Assembly (NCBI GenBank): GCA_035456985.1
Contig: DATICE010000162.1
Coordinates: 92,225-156,224 of the forward strand
Origin: SG8-41 sp035456985
GTDB lineage: Bacteria; Pseudomonadota; Gammaproteobacteria; Burkholderiales; SG8-41
Length of the DNA: 64,000 nucleotides
Reading direction: 5' to 3'
Under the pieces are notes generated by a model. That model made no database searches. It was not told where the DNA came from and worked only from the letters and a program-made list of their open reading frames with translations. This document shows, piece by piece, positions 16,881-25,314 of the stretch. Positions within the stretch are counted from its first letter, which is position 1; every line of letters begins with the position of its first letter. A program made the translations under genes and the position numbers.

Positions 16881-17339
16881 ATGAGGCGCGGGTTCGTGGC
16901 CCGCGCCCCGCAGGTCCTGGCGGGGCTGGCGCTCGCGCTGAGCGCGTGCGCCGCCAGTTCCGGGATGCCGGAAATCCCGCTCGTCGTGAACGGCCACCGG
17001 CTGACGGCCGAGGTCGCGGCCACCGACGGGACCCGCTCGCAAGGCCTCATGCACCGCAGAATCCTGCCGGAGAACCGCGGCATGCTGTTCGTTTTCCGCG
17101 AAACTGCGCGGCACGCGATGTGGATGATGAACACCTACATTCCGCTGTCGGTGGCGTTCCTCGACGAGCGCGGCGTGATCATCAACATCGAGGATATGAA
17201 GCCGCACACACAGGACACGCACCCAGCGGCGAAACCTGCGCGCTATGCGCTGGAAATGAACCAGGGCTGGTTCGCGAAGCGCGGCATCAAGCCGGGCGCC
17301 AGGATCGAGGGGCTGGAGCGCGCGCCGCCGGCACGATAA
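16881..17339 (+). CDS. DUF192-family lipoprotein
   Basis: A 152-residue exported protein. The N-terminus has a signal sequence ending LALALSACAAS, a lipobox with the Cys as likely lipid attachment site. The body holds the DUF192 pattern: RSQGLMHRRILPENRGMLFVF, then MWMMNTYIPLSVAFLDERG and a C-terminal KPGARIEG. The family's function is unknown. The upstream GTG 16857 would add residues coded by repeat DNA, so the ATG was chosen. A terminator follows. Confidence 0.87.
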   Translation: MRRGFVARAPQVLAGLALALSACAASSGMPEIPLVVNGHRLTAEVAATDGTRSQGLMHRRILPENRGMLFVFRETARHAMWMMNTYIPLSVAFLDERGVIINIEDMKPHTQDTHPAAKPARYALEMNQGWFAKRGIKPGARIEGLERAPPAR

Positions 17340-17365
17340 AGCGTGGCGAGTGATAAGACGTCAAA

Positions 17366-17397
17366 AAGAAACGCCCGGGCAAACCCGGGCGTTTTTG
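17366..17397. terminator. Bidirectional rho-independent terminator
   Basis: Stem AAACGCCCGGG / CCCGGGCGTTT with a 4-base loop and a T5 tail on the plus strand. The minus strand also has a T-rich stretch (TTTCTTTTTG). It lies between the convergent DUF192 gene and the urate-oxidase-N-type gene. Confidence 0.9.
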
Positions 17398-17413
17398 CGT
17401 AAGCCGGACCCGA

Positions 17414-17911
17414 TCAGCCGAAGAATATGCCCTGGTGGCCTGCGGCCGCCATGAAGAACAGCATCGGGATCGAAAGCAGGGTATTGCTGCGAGAGGCAAG
17501 GAACGCGACGCGGCGCGCTTTTGCCTTCTCCTCATCGGTCGCCTGCACCATGCCGAGAATCTTCTGCTGGTTGGGCCAGATCAGCACCCACACGTTGAAG
17601 AGCATGATGGTACCGAGCCACGCGCCGATGCCGATTGCATAGAAGGCGTGGTTGAGGAACAGGAACGCATTGAAGAAATTCTTGCCGAGAAGCAGCGCCC
17701 CCGCAAGCCAGGTCACCACCGCCGCCCAGCGGAACCAGAAAAGCGCGCGCGGCGCAACGTGCTTGGTGATGCCCGCTCCCGTATTGTCTTTGCCGGCGGC
17801 CGCCATCGCCGGAACCTGCACGAAATTGAAGTAGTAGAGCAGGCCAATCCACATCACGCCCGCCGCAATGTGGAGCCAGCGCCCGAGGCCGAGCTGTATG
17901 AAGTCCATCAT
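17414..17911 (-). CDS. Integral membrane protein related to the N-terminal domain of PuuD-type urate oxidase
   Basis: A 165-residue protein with four hydrophobic segments (about 12-32, 58-78, 83-110 and 140-160). GRWLHIAAGVMWIGLLYYFN at the N-terminus and NHAFYAIGIGAWLGTIMLFN in the middle match the urate_ox_N domain type. Only the membrane domain is present, with no cytochrome c domain, so urate oxidation by this protein alone is doubtful. The conserved His residues in helices suggest heme or another redox cofactor (inference). The ATG is preceded by a small disrupted gene. Confidence 0.75.
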   Translation of the reverse strand: MMDFIQLGLGRWLHIAAGVMWIGLLYYFNFVQVPAMAAAGKDNTGAGITKHVAPRALFWFRWAAVVTWLAGALLLGKNFFNAFLFLNHAFYAIGIGAWLGTIMLFNVWVLIWPNQQKILGMVQATDEEKAKARRVAFLASRSNTLLSIPMLFFMAAAGHQGIFFG

Positions 17912-17920
17912 GGCCGCCCC

Positions 17921-18017
17921 CTATTGCAACGCGTACTTCACGACGTTGTACAGAATGAGCGTGAGGACCACGCCCCAGAACACTGTCCACCCGAGCGAGT
18001 CTAGAAAATATTTCATT
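17921..18017 (-). pseudogene. Small single-helix membrane ORF, apparently frameshifted
   Basis: An ATG at 18017 has an excellent ribosome-binding site (AGGAGGGACCAGCA before it) and reads MKYFLE, then enters a nonsensical frame. One base over, a second frame reads WTVFWGVVLTLILYNVVKY and stops at 17921, ten bases before the urate-oxidase-N-type gene. Removing one base near 18000 would give a 31-residue protein, MKYFLDSLGW followed by one hydrophobic helix. I read this as a real small membrane subunit broken by a one-base insertion, either genuine or a sequencing error. Confidence 0.5.
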
Positions 18018-18334
18018 GCTGGTCCCTCCTCCTGGAAGTGCGTTGCGCGAAATTGCGAGCGCGCTGGCGGAACATTCTAGTACAGTTGGGTGCGGGCGGC
18101 AATTCCACCGGGAATTCAGGCGGCTGTAGTCGAAGCATGCTGCCGGTAAGCGCTGCTGCTTCTGTCCGGCGTCAGCGCCGGGCAGATTCAGGGCCGGACC
18201 GTCACCCTCGTTCTGTTGCGTTGGCGCGACAATGTTGTGTCCGGAAACCGGTAAATTGTGTAAGCTAACCACAGCAGCAATCCGGAGTGTAGCCGTGCTC
18301 CGGCCTGCACTGGAATAGCGAGTTCGGATCGCCC
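18018..18334. other. Intergenic region between divergent genes
   Basis: There is no convincing gene here. The right half contains TTGTGT (18232), an 18-base spacer and TGTAAG, a weak sigma70-like promoter pointing toward the outer-membrane protein gene at 18335. The left half should hold the promoter of the minus-strand unit beginning at 18017, but no clear boxes were seen. Confidence 0.4.
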
Positions 18335-19111
18335 ATGCGTCATCGATTCGGAATCACGCTCACAGCGCTCGCGCTGACGGTCGCGGCCGCGCTGCAACCC
18401 ATTACCTGTGCTGCCCAGGCGCTGCTTTCGTACGAGCGCGGTGGACTGGGGCTCAGACAGCCGACCGGGCCGGGGGCGAATACCGAGTCCGGCAGCGAGG
18501 CGAGACAGCCTTGGCTGGTCCGGCAACCGTCCGATATCACTCTCTTCGGCGGCGCGCGTGAGCTGACACGCGGCGGCCTGGGCGCGGCGGAGACATATGG
18601 CGGCGTGGTGTACACCTTTTCGCGCAGTTGGGGCTCGTCGCTCGAGGCGGCTTATGCCCCGGAATCCCCGCTGGTTCCGCGCCATTACGCCCTGACGGGA
18701 GAGGTGCGCACCGCGCTGAGCGACCGCAAGGCGCTCAGCGTGGGAATCAAGTACCGGATCTACGACGCGGATTTCGGCGTGCCGGGTGACCCGGCGCCGG
18801 TGAACGGCTTGGGGCTTGAGCCTTCCCGCGGGCTGGGGGCAAGCTATGCCGCCGGTTATCAGTTGCAGCTCGGCTACCAGCATAGCGCATTCACTTTGTT
18901 CGGGCTCGCGCTGGGGCGGGAGATGGAGAGCTACGCAGCGGCATTCGACCCCGCAACGCCCTACCCACGTCAGCTCTCCTTTACCGGGCAGCACTGGCTT
19001 ACGCCGAGCTGGGCAGTGAGCTACGACGTGCTGTCGGGGGACCTCGGTATTCCGAACCCGACGCGGCTCCAGGGCATGGGACTGCGTCTCGGCGTGCGCT
19101 ACCGGTTCTGA
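18335..19111 (+). CDS. Putative outer-membrane beta-barrel protein
   Basis: A 258-residue protein with a signal peptide (cleavage near CAAQA, residue 27), then many alternating amphipathic strands rich in Tyr, Gly and Leu. It ends in LRLGVRYRF, a terminal Phe typical of BAM-inserted barrels. Segments such as FTLFGLALGREMESYAA and HWLTPSWAVSYDVLSG alternate as membrane strands would. I do not recognise a specific family. It is monocistronic, upstream of a Bug-type binding protein on the same strand. Confidence 0.65.
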   Translation: MRHRFGITLTALALTVAAALQPITCAAQALLSYERGGLGLRQPTGPGANTESGSEARQPWLVRQPSDITLFGGARELTRGGLGAAETYGGVVYTFSRSWGSSLEAAYAPESPLVPRHYALTGEVRTALSDRKALSVGIKYRIYDADFGVPGDPAPVNGLGLEPSRGLGASYAAGYQLQLGYQHSAFTLFGLALGREMESYAAAFDPATPYPRQLSFTGQHWLTPSWAVSYDVLSGDLGIPNPTRLQGMGLRLGVRYRF

Positions 19112-19153
19112 GCGCACGGATTTCCACAATCCACGGTAAGGGAGAGCTTGACC

Positions 19154-20131
19154 ATGATTGCTTGCGCGCAGCGTAATCTGCTGGCAGCCGTTCTGGCTGC
19201 GCTATCGGTCTTCCTGATACCCATCGGTGCCCGCAGTCAGGACTATCCGGTCAAGGTCGTGCGCGTGATCGTGCCGTTCGCGCCGGGTGGCGGCAGCGAC
19301 ATCACCGCGCGCCAGGTCGCGCAGAAATTCAGCGAGCAGTTCCGGCAGCAGTTCGTGGTGGACAACCGCGGCGGGGCGAGCGGGCTGATCGGAATGGAGC
19401 TGACGGCCAAGGCTCCGCCCGACGGATACACAATCATGGTGATGTCCGGCAGCTTCTCGGCGACGCCGGCGACGCACAAGCCGGCGTTCGACCCGATCAG
19501 CAACATCCTTCCGGTCGCCGAAGTGGGCTTTACCCCGTTCGTGCTGTCGGTGCACCCGACGCTCCCCGTCAAGAGCGCCAGGGAGCTGATCGCGCTGGCG
19601 AGGGCGCGACCGGGGCAGCTCAACTATGTCACTCCGGGCGTGGGCAGCCTCACGCACCTGGCGACGGAGCTCCTGATCAACATGACCAAGATCGACATGG
19701 TCGGCGTCGCCTACAAAAGCACCGGCGCGGCGCTTCCCGACCTGTTATCGGGGCAGATACAGCTGATCGTGGGCAGCCTGCTCCCTACCCTCCCGCATAT
19801 CCAGTCCGGCAAGCTCCGCCCCTTGGCGGTGACCACCGCAAAGCGCTGGTACTCCCTGCCCAGCGTTCCGCCCCTCAATGAAACGCTGCCCGGCTACGAG
19901 GTCGAACTCTGGTTCGGAGTCATGGTGCCGCGGGGCACACCGCCCGCCGTCATCGACCGCCTCAATGCCGCGGTGAACCGGTTTCTGCAGGAGCCCGACA
20001 TGAAGAAGAACCTCGAGGCGCAGGGCATGGCCCCCTCGGGCGGCACGACGCAGCGGTTCGGCGAGCGCATCCGCAAGGACTACGAGCGCTGGGTGAAGGT
20101 GGTGCGAGAGCAGAACATCAAGCCGGAGTAG
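19154..20131 (+). CDS. Bug/TctC-family periplasmic substrate-binding protein
   Basis: Tripartite-tricarboxylate-transporter type solute receptor, 325 residues, exported by a signal peptide ending GARSQDYP. IVPFAPGGGSDITARQVAQK is the family's first ligand loop, followed by VVDNRGGASGLIG, PDGYTIMV and GQIQLIVGS. No TctA/TctB membrane subunits are nearby, as for most of the many Bug proteins of betaproteobacteria. The ligand is probably a carboxylate but is unknown. TTG 19148 is an alternative start; the ATG follows a GGGAGAG site. Confidence 0.92.
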   Translation: MIACAQRNLLAAVLAALSVFLIPIGARSQDYPVKVVRVIVPFAPGGGSDITARQVAQKFSEQFRQQFVVDNRGGASGLIGMELTAKAPPDGYTIMVMSGSFSATPATHKPAFDPISNILPVAEVGFTPFVLSVHPTLPVKSARELIALARARPGQLNYVTPGVGSLTHLATELLINMTKIDMVGVAYKSTGAALPDLLSGQIQLIVGSLLPTLPHIQSGKLRPLAVTTAKRWYSLPSVPPLNETLPGYEVELWFGVMVPRGTPPAVIDRLNAAVNRFLQEPDMKKNLEAQGMAPSGGTTQRFGERIRKDYERWVKVVREQNIKPE

Positions 20132-20162
20132 CTTCCCGACGAGCGAAAGACCGAAACAACGA

Positions 20163-20819
20163 ATGTCTCTACCGGCACGCGCCATGATGTGGAAGGCATT
20201 CGCCCTGAGCGCGCTCGTCCTCGCGCTGACTGGCTGTTTCGGCACCCAGGTCTACCCCAACCTGCAGGAGCACCGCATTGCGCTGCAGCCGGGCGAACTC
20301 GAGGCGTCCGGCATCGCATTCATCACGCCTTCAACCATCACCGGGCAGGAACAGGAAAAGCAAGCCGTCGCGCTCACTTTCGCCGATGTGATCAAGCGCG
20401 AACGTCCGGGCCTGCGGGTCGTGACGCTCGCCGAGACGCTGGGCGCCGTCAACAAGGCGGGAATGGCCGACGACTACAAGCGGATGTACGAGGAGTACCG
20501 CGACACCGGCCTGCTCACCCGGGACGTGCTGCAGCGAATTGGTGCGGCAACCGGAATGCGTTACCTCGTTCAACTCAAGCTGCAGGGCTTCGGGCAGGGG
20601 TCAAAGGAGCGTTTCGGAATTCTCGGCCTGCGCATCGTAGAGACCCAGTACGCGTATGTCCGTCTGTTTTTCCAGATCTGGGACAGCAGCGATGGCACGA
20701 TTGCTTGGGAAAGTACGCAAGAGATGCATATTTCAACGGATACGGTGAAGGATAAGCCGGTGATGCAGCGCATCGTGCTCGAGCGCACTGCCCACGACCT
20801 CATTGCGAAACTGCCGTAA
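20163..20819 (+). CDS. Conserved lipoprotein of unknown function
   Basis: A 218-residue protein with a lipoprotein signal: LALTGCF gives the lipidated Cys at residue 25 (or 18 if translation starts at ATG 20184, which would be more usual). The mature part is a mixed alpha/beta domain with GAATGMRYLVQLKLQGFGQG and IWDSSDGTIAWESTQEM. The latter resembles the strand pattern of proteins that compute a variable tail fiber or GNA-like lipoprotein domain, but I cannot assign a family. It lies 31 bases after the Bug gene and may be co-transcribed. Confidence 0.7.
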   Translation: MSLPARAMMWKAFALSALVLALTGCFGTQVYPNLQEHRIALQPGELEASGIAFITPSTITGQEQEKQAVALTFADVIKRERPGLRVVTLAETLGAVNKAGMADDYKRMYEEYRDTGLLTRDVLQRIGAATGMRYLVQLKLQGFGQGSKERFGILGLRIVETQYAYVRLFFQIWDSSDGTIAWESTQEMHISTDTVKDKPVMQRIVLERTAHDLIAKLP

Positions 20820-20848
20820 AGCCGGACGGCTCGCGCCGCCGGTTTACG
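20815..20848. terminator. Long hairpin overlapping the lipoprotein stop codon
   Basis: CGTAAA, CCGG and CGGC pair with GCCG, CCGG and TTTACG around a TCGC loop, with single-base bulges. The left arm contains the TAA stop. There is no T-run, so it is either a rho-independent terminator of atypical form or a 3'-end stabilising hairpin between convergent genes. Confidence 0.45.
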
Positions 20849-20909
20849 TGCGCGCGTTGGAGCGAACGCCGATCCGTCGCTCAACGCGCGCAATTATTTC
20901 TGGTCCCCT

Positions 20910-21689
20910 CTACTGCTGCCTTCCTGACTTGTCAGTGAGGGGCACGAAGCGCACCGCAAGAATGTTGCGGCGCGTGACCCGCCCGTCGGGCTGCTTCTCG
21001 ATCAACAGCAGCGACTGTCCCGCCGCCTGGCCGCCGACGGGTACCACCAGCCGCCCGCCGGGCTTCAACTGATCGATCAGCGGCTGCGGCACCTCGCGCG
21101 GCGCGGCCGTCACCATGATGGCGTCGAACGGCGCATGCTCGGGCCAACCCCGGTAGCCGTCGCCGGTCCGCGTCACGATGTTGCCGTAGCCGAGCCGCTT
21201 CAGCCGTTCCGCGGCCTCGCGCGCGAGCGGCTCGACGATCTCGATGGTATAGACCGTGCCGGCCAGCTCGGCGAGCACCGCCGCCTGGTAGCCCGATCCG
21301 GTTCCCACCTCGAGCACCCGGTCGCCGGGCAGGACTTCCATGAGATCGGTCATCAGCGCGACGATGAAGGGCTGCGAGATGGTCTGGCCCATGCCGATCG
21401 GCAGGGGGCGGTTGGCGTAGGCGTTGCGCCGGTCGGCCGTAGAAACGAACTCGTGGCGCGGCACCTTCGCAATCGCCTGCATGACGCGCTCCGAGAGGCT
21501 CGCGCGGCCCGTCTCGAGGCGCGTCTCGCGGGTGAGCGCCGCGATCTCCTCCACCATGCGCTTGCGCTGCGGCTCGTAGACGTCCTGACTCTGCTGCGCC
21601 TGCGCTGCGCCGGCCGCGGCGGCGGGCGCCGCGGCACCGAGCAGCGCGAGCACGCAGTTACGCAGCGCACGCATGAAAGAAAGGGGCAT
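20910..21689 (-). CDS. pcm: Protein-L-isoaspartate O-methyltransferase with N-terminal signal peptide
   Basis: SAM-dependent repair enzyme that methylates L-isoaspartyl residues in damaged proteins. The catalytic domain (about 60-255) has VPRHEFV, NRPLPIGMGQTISQP, then VLEVGTGSGYQAAVLAEL as the SAM loop and APFDAIMVTAA. At 259 residues it is about 40 longer than E. coli Pcm. The extra N-terminus is a clear export signal with an Ala-rich core ending AAQAQQ. This predicts a periplasmic location, which is unusual because SAM is not known to be available there. Confidence 0.88.
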   Translation of the reverse strand: MPLSFMRALRNCVLALLGAAAPAAAAGAAQAQQSQDVYEPQRKRMVEEIAALTRETRLETGRASLSERVMQAIAKVPRHEFVSTADRRNAYANRPLPIGMGQTISQPFIVALMTDLMEVLPGDRVLEVGTGSGYQAAVLAELAGTVYTIEIVEPLAREAAERLKRLGYGNIVTRTGDGYRGWPEHAPFDAIMVTAAPREVPQPLIDQLKPGGRLVVPVGGQAAGQSLLLIEKQPDGRVTRRNILAVRFVPLTDKSGRQQ

Positions 21690-21747
21690 ACCGGCTGTCC
21701 AGTATGCCCCGCAGCTCCCCGCCTCCGCAACGAGGCGCGGAAAGAGA

Positions 21748-22089
21748 TCAGCCCTTCAGGCAGGCGCTCATGAACTTCTTGCGCGCGTCGCCCTCGAGTT
21801 TCTTGGCGCCGGCCTGCTTGTTGCAGTCCGCCATCCGCTGCTGCTGCTGCTTCTGTGCTTCGGTCGGGCCCCTGGCCGTCTCGCCGCCGCTCAGGCAGGC
21901 GCTCATGAACTTCTTGCGCGCTTCACCTTCGAGCTTCTTGGAGCCGGCCTCCTTGTTGCAGTTCGCCATCCGCTGCTGCTGCTTCTTCTGCGCTGCAGTT
22001 GGCTCCTTCTTTGCCTTTTCCTGCGCCAGCGCAAGCGGCGCTGCCGCGAGCATCAGGCCGCACAGCGCTGCCATCATCAGCTTGCTCAT
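21748..22089 (-). CDS. PsiF-repeat protein (two repeats)
   Basis: A 113-residue exported protein. A signal peptide ends LALAQEK, followed by two copies of the PsiF repeat of about 35 residues. Each copy has the pattern QQRMANCNKEAGSKKLEG and then RKKFMSACL, giving two Cys per repeat. E. coli psiF is induced by phosphate starvation, but the molecular role is unknown. Small, basic and probably periplasmic. Confidence 0.9.
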   Translation of the reverse strand: MSKLMMAALCGLMLAAAPLALAQEKAKKEPTAAQKKQQQRMANCNKEAGSKKLEGEARKKFMSACLSGGETARGPTEAQKQQQQRMADCNKQAGAKKLEGDARKKFMSACLKG

Positions 22090-22336
22090 ACTCGATCCCT
22101 TAACTTGTTGATTTCATTGAGCCTGCTGGACGGCCAGGCCCCCCTTGTCGCGACCTCCGACCTTTAACATAACGCGCAAAGCGAATTTGCGCTGACGCGT
22201 TCCCCTCAGGCGGACCGCCAGCGAGTCGCCGCATGTCGTCAAACAGGCGTTTGCTCTCGCGGACGCTCTGCGCCGGCGTATTGCCGCTGACGAGGAGCGA
22301 CCCATTCAGAACGCTCAAGTACGCAGCCTGTCCAAT

Positions 22337-23836
22337 ATGTTGACCTATCGCAAACTGTGCCGTAATTTTCGCGGTAGTTTAAGACGTGCGGGCCAGCAAC
22401 CAGAGGCAGCTCCGATTCCGGACATAAAAATAAGCCAGGCCGCCAGCACCTCCCTCTCCGCGCTCGACCGGCTGCGCCACTGGTGGCAGCGGATCGCGGC
22501 GGCGGTGCTGCCGGGGCCGGGCGCGGACGATGCTGGCCGCGAGGTCGTGCACACCCCCGGCGAAGTGAAGCCGCTGCTCGAGCAGAGCCGGGTGCAGCGC
22601 GGCGGGGAAGCCTCGACGCGCGATCGCGCCGCGCGGATCGCGGCGATCTACCGCGACGCCAACCTCGCGCAGCGCGCCGAGATCCTCGACCTCATCACGC
22701 ACGAATTTGCGCCCGGTCGCGACGACCTGGAACAGGCGATCGTTGCCATGCAGGCCGCGGCCGATGACGCCGAGCTCTCGCGGGCGGAGGCGCGGCTGCG
22801 CGTCGCGTTGAACGCCCCGCGGGCGAAATTCTTCACCCAGTTCAACCTGCTGCCCGAGGGCGTGAAGTTCCTGGTGGACCTGCGCGCGGATCTCCTCGCG
22901 GCGTTGCCGAAGGCGCCGGCGCTCGAAGTGCTCAAGGTCGAGCTCGACGGGCTACTCGAGAACTGGTTCGACCCGGGCTTTCTCGAATTGCGCCGGATCA
23001 CCTGGAATTCGCCGGCGCTCGTACTCGAGAAGCTGATCGCCTACGAAGCGGTCCACCCGATCCAGTCGTGGAACGATTTGAGAAACCGGCTCGATACCGA
23101 CCGCCGCTGCTACGCGTTCTTCCACCCGCGCATGCCCAACGAGCCGCTGATCTTCGTCGAGATTGCACTCACGCGCGGCCTGCCCGGGAGCGTTCAGCTT
23201 CTGCTCGACCAGGGCGCGCCCGTCCAGAATCCGCTCGCCGCCGATACCGCCGTTTTCTATTCGATCTCGAATACCCAGAAGGGCCTGCGCGGGGTGAGTC
23301 TCGGCAATCTCCTGCTGAAGCGCGTGATCGAGGACCTGCGGCGCGACCTGCCGCAGCTCGGCGTCTTCACCACGCTCTCGCCGCTACCCGGCTTCCGCAA
23401 GTGGCTCGACCAGGCGCTTGCCGAGAAGCTGCCCCTGCTGGGGGAACAGGACCTCGCAAGGCTCGCCGAGTCGCTGGGGCACCCCGAGCCGGCGGACGCG
23501 CTCGCCGACACGCTGGCGCGCCCCGAATGGCCGATCGATGCGCGGCTGGGCGAAGCGCTGCGCGAGCCCATGGAGAAGCTTGCCGCGCGCTACCTGCTCC
23601 GCGAAAAGTCGGGCCCGAACCTGCTCGATCCGGTCGCGCATTTCCACCTCACGAACGGTGCGCTGGTAAGCCGCATCTACTGGCTCGCCGACACCTCCGC
23701 CCACGGCATGGAGCAGTCCTACGGCATGATGGTGAGCTACCGCTACGAGCTCTCCGAGGTGGAGGAAAACCACGAGCGGTTCCAGCGCGACGGCCACATC
23801 GCGGCGGCGCGGCGGATGCACAAGCTGCTCGATTGA
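22337..23836 (+). CDS. Malonyl-CoA decarboxylase
   Basis: Cytoplasmic enzyme converting malonyl-CoA to acetyl-CoA and CO2. The N-terminal about 180 residues are helical. The C-terminal GNAT-like catalytic domain contains YAFFHPRMPNEPLIFVEIAL, VFTTLSPLPGFRKWL and PVAHFHLTNGALVSRIYW. The last two carry the conserved Ser and His of the family. The length of 499 residues is normal. It stands alone rather than with malonate matB/matC genes. The exact N-terminus (first 40 residues) is not conserved, so a later start is possible. Confidence 0.93.
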   Translation: MLTYRKLCRNFRGSLRRAGQQPEAAPIPDIKISQAASTSLSALDRLRHWWQRIAAAVLPGPGADDAGREVVHTPGEVKPLLEQSRVQRGGEASTRDRAARIAAIYRDANLAQRAEILDLITHEFAPGRDDLEQAIVAMQAAADDAELSRAEARLRVALNAPRAKFFTQFNLLPEGVKFLVDLRADLLAALPKAPALEVLKVELDGLLENWFDPGFLELRRITWNSPALVLEKLIAYEAVHPIQSWNDLRNRLDTDRRCYAFFHPRMPNEPLIFVEIALTRGLPGSVQLLLDQGAPVQNPLAADTAVFYSISNTQKGLRGVSLGNLLLKRVIEDLRRDLPQLGVFTTLSPLPGFRKWLDQALAEKLPLLGEQDLARLAESLGHPEPADALADTLARPEWPIDARLGEALREPMEKLAARYLLREKSGPNLLDPVAHFHLTNGALVSRIYWLADTSAHGMEQSYGMMVSYRYELSEVEENHERFQRDGHIAAARRMHKLLD

Positions 23837-24254
23837 CGGCGCGGCTCGCAGGTCGCGTTCGACTCACTCGCCTCCGGGCACACCCCGAATTTCGCTGTAA
23901 TCTCCCGCGCGCAGGGCGGCTGACCGGCGCTGCCGGTATCAAGCGATCGCCGCCTGATCCCATTGAAGGATAACAAGCACCGGCACAAAATGACGCCGTA
24001 CAATCGGAGGTTTCGGACAACTACTGAGGAAAATCACGGGGAAGTTTGGTATTTCCGGGAGAACCCGCAGGCCGAACCTCATTCCAACGCCATGGCCGTA
24101 GTCGAGCTTGTCATGAAGCACCGGCTGCCGATCAGCATGTCCAAAAGACCGAATTTTTTTATTATGTGACCGCAATGGCAGGTTAAGGCAACGTATGTCC
24201 TAACTGGTCAGTTCGGTGCGGACGGGCCGTTAGTGAGCTAATGGAGCTTAGACG
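23837..24254. other. Intergenic region, AT-richer, with one weak ORF
   Basis: This gap of 418 bases has lower GC than its surroundings. A 68-codon TTG-started frame (23963-24169, plus) reads MKDNKHRHKMTPYNRRFR and continues with mixed composition; I recognise nothing in it and its codon use differs from neighbouring genes. No repeat or RNA structure was recognised. The region presumably holds the promoter for the nitronate monooxygenase gene. Confidence 0.35.
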
Positions 24255-25292
24255 ATGACACTGCAACAACTCCTGGGGATCGAGCTGCCGATCATTCAGG
24301 CGCCGATGGCGGGTGTGCAAGGTCACGCACTGACAGTGGCGGTTTCCAACTCGGGCGGCCTGGGCTCATTACCCTGCGCCATGCTGGATATCGACGCGAT
24401 GCGCAGGGAACTGCAGGCCATCAAGGCGCAGACGGGCAAGCCCGTCAACGTGGGTTTCTTTTGCCACACACCACCCGTGCCGGACGCCGAGCGCGAAGCG
24501 GCCTGGCGGGCGGCGCTCACGCCCTATTACAACGAGTTCGAAATAGACCCGGCCAACATTCCCGCCGGCGCCGGGCGCATGCCGTTCGGTGCAGAGGCTG
24601 CCGACGTGCTGGGCGAATTCAAGCCCGCCGTGGTCAGCTTTCACTTTGGTTTGCCGTCGGCCGAACTGCTGGCACGAGTGAGAGCGTGGGGCCCGAAAAT
24701 TCTCGCGTCGGCAACAACGGTTGAAGAGGCGCGCTGGCTCGAAGCGCGTGGAGTTAACGTCATCATCGCACAAGGCATCGAGGCGGGCGGACATCGCGGG
24801 ATTTTCCTGTCGGACGATCTGACCTCCCAGGTCGGCACGTTTGCACTGTTGCCGCAGATCGTGCGGGCAGTCAGGGTCCCGGTCGTTGCCGCTGGCGGCA
24901 TCGCGGATGCGAAAGGTGTTGCGGCTGCCATCGCGCTCGGCGCCGCCGGTGTTCAGTCGGGAACGGCGTACTTGCTGTGCCCAGAGGCAACCACAAGCGC
25001 CGTGCATCGCGCCGCGCTGAAGAGCGAGGCCGCCCGCCATACGGCGCTCACGAACCTTTTCACCGGCCGACCCGCGCGCGGAATCGTAAACCGGATCATG
25101 AGAGAGCTTGGCCCGATAAGCAGCGTCGCGCCGGCTTTTCCCCTGGCCCCCGCCGCCCTTGCGCCCTTGCGCGCCAGAGCCGAAAGCAGAGGCTCCGGCG
25201 ATTTCTCGCCCCTGTGGTCTGGCCAGAACGCAAGCGGATGCAAGGAAATCCCGGCCGCCCAGCTGACTCGTGAATTGGCCGCCTACATCTAG
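24255..25292 (+). CDS. Nitronate monooxygenase family protein (2-nitropropane dioxygenase-like)
   Basis: FMN-dependent TIM-barrel enzyme that oxidises alkyl nitronates such as propionate-3-nitronate. ELPIIQAPMAGVQG at the N-terminus, IAQGIEAGGHRG with the likely catalytic His, VPVVAAGGIADAKGVAAAI and GAAGVQSGTAYL are class I NMO motifs and bind FMN phosphate. The length is 345 residues. The gene overlaps or closely precedes the GNAT gene on the same strand. The natural substrate is not certain for this family. Confidence 0.9.
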   Translation: MTLQQLLGIELPIIQAPMAGVQGHALTVAVSNSGGLGSLPCAMLDIDAMRRELQAIKAQTGKPVNVGFFCHTPPVPDAEREAAWRAALTPYYNEFEIDPANIPAGAGRMPFGAEAADVLGEFKPAVVSFHFGLPSAELLARVRAWGPKILASATTVEEARWLEARGVNVIIAQGIEAGGHRGIFLSDDLTSQVGTFALLPQIVRAVRVPVVAAGGIADAKGVAAAIALGAAGVQSGTAYLLCPEATTSAVHRAALKSEAARHTALTNLFTGRPARGIVNRIMRELGPISSVAPAFPLAPAALAPLRARAESRGSGDFSPLWSGQNASGCKEIPAAQLTRELAAYI

Positions 25293-25314
25293 CGGCCAGC
25301 AAGGTCGAGATCAG

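Noticed and set aside
22100..22318. 72-codon minus-strand ORF upstream of psiF
   Set aside because: No ribosome-binding site, no recognisable protein feature; part of the intergenic region between divergent psiF and malonyl-CoA decarboxylase genes.
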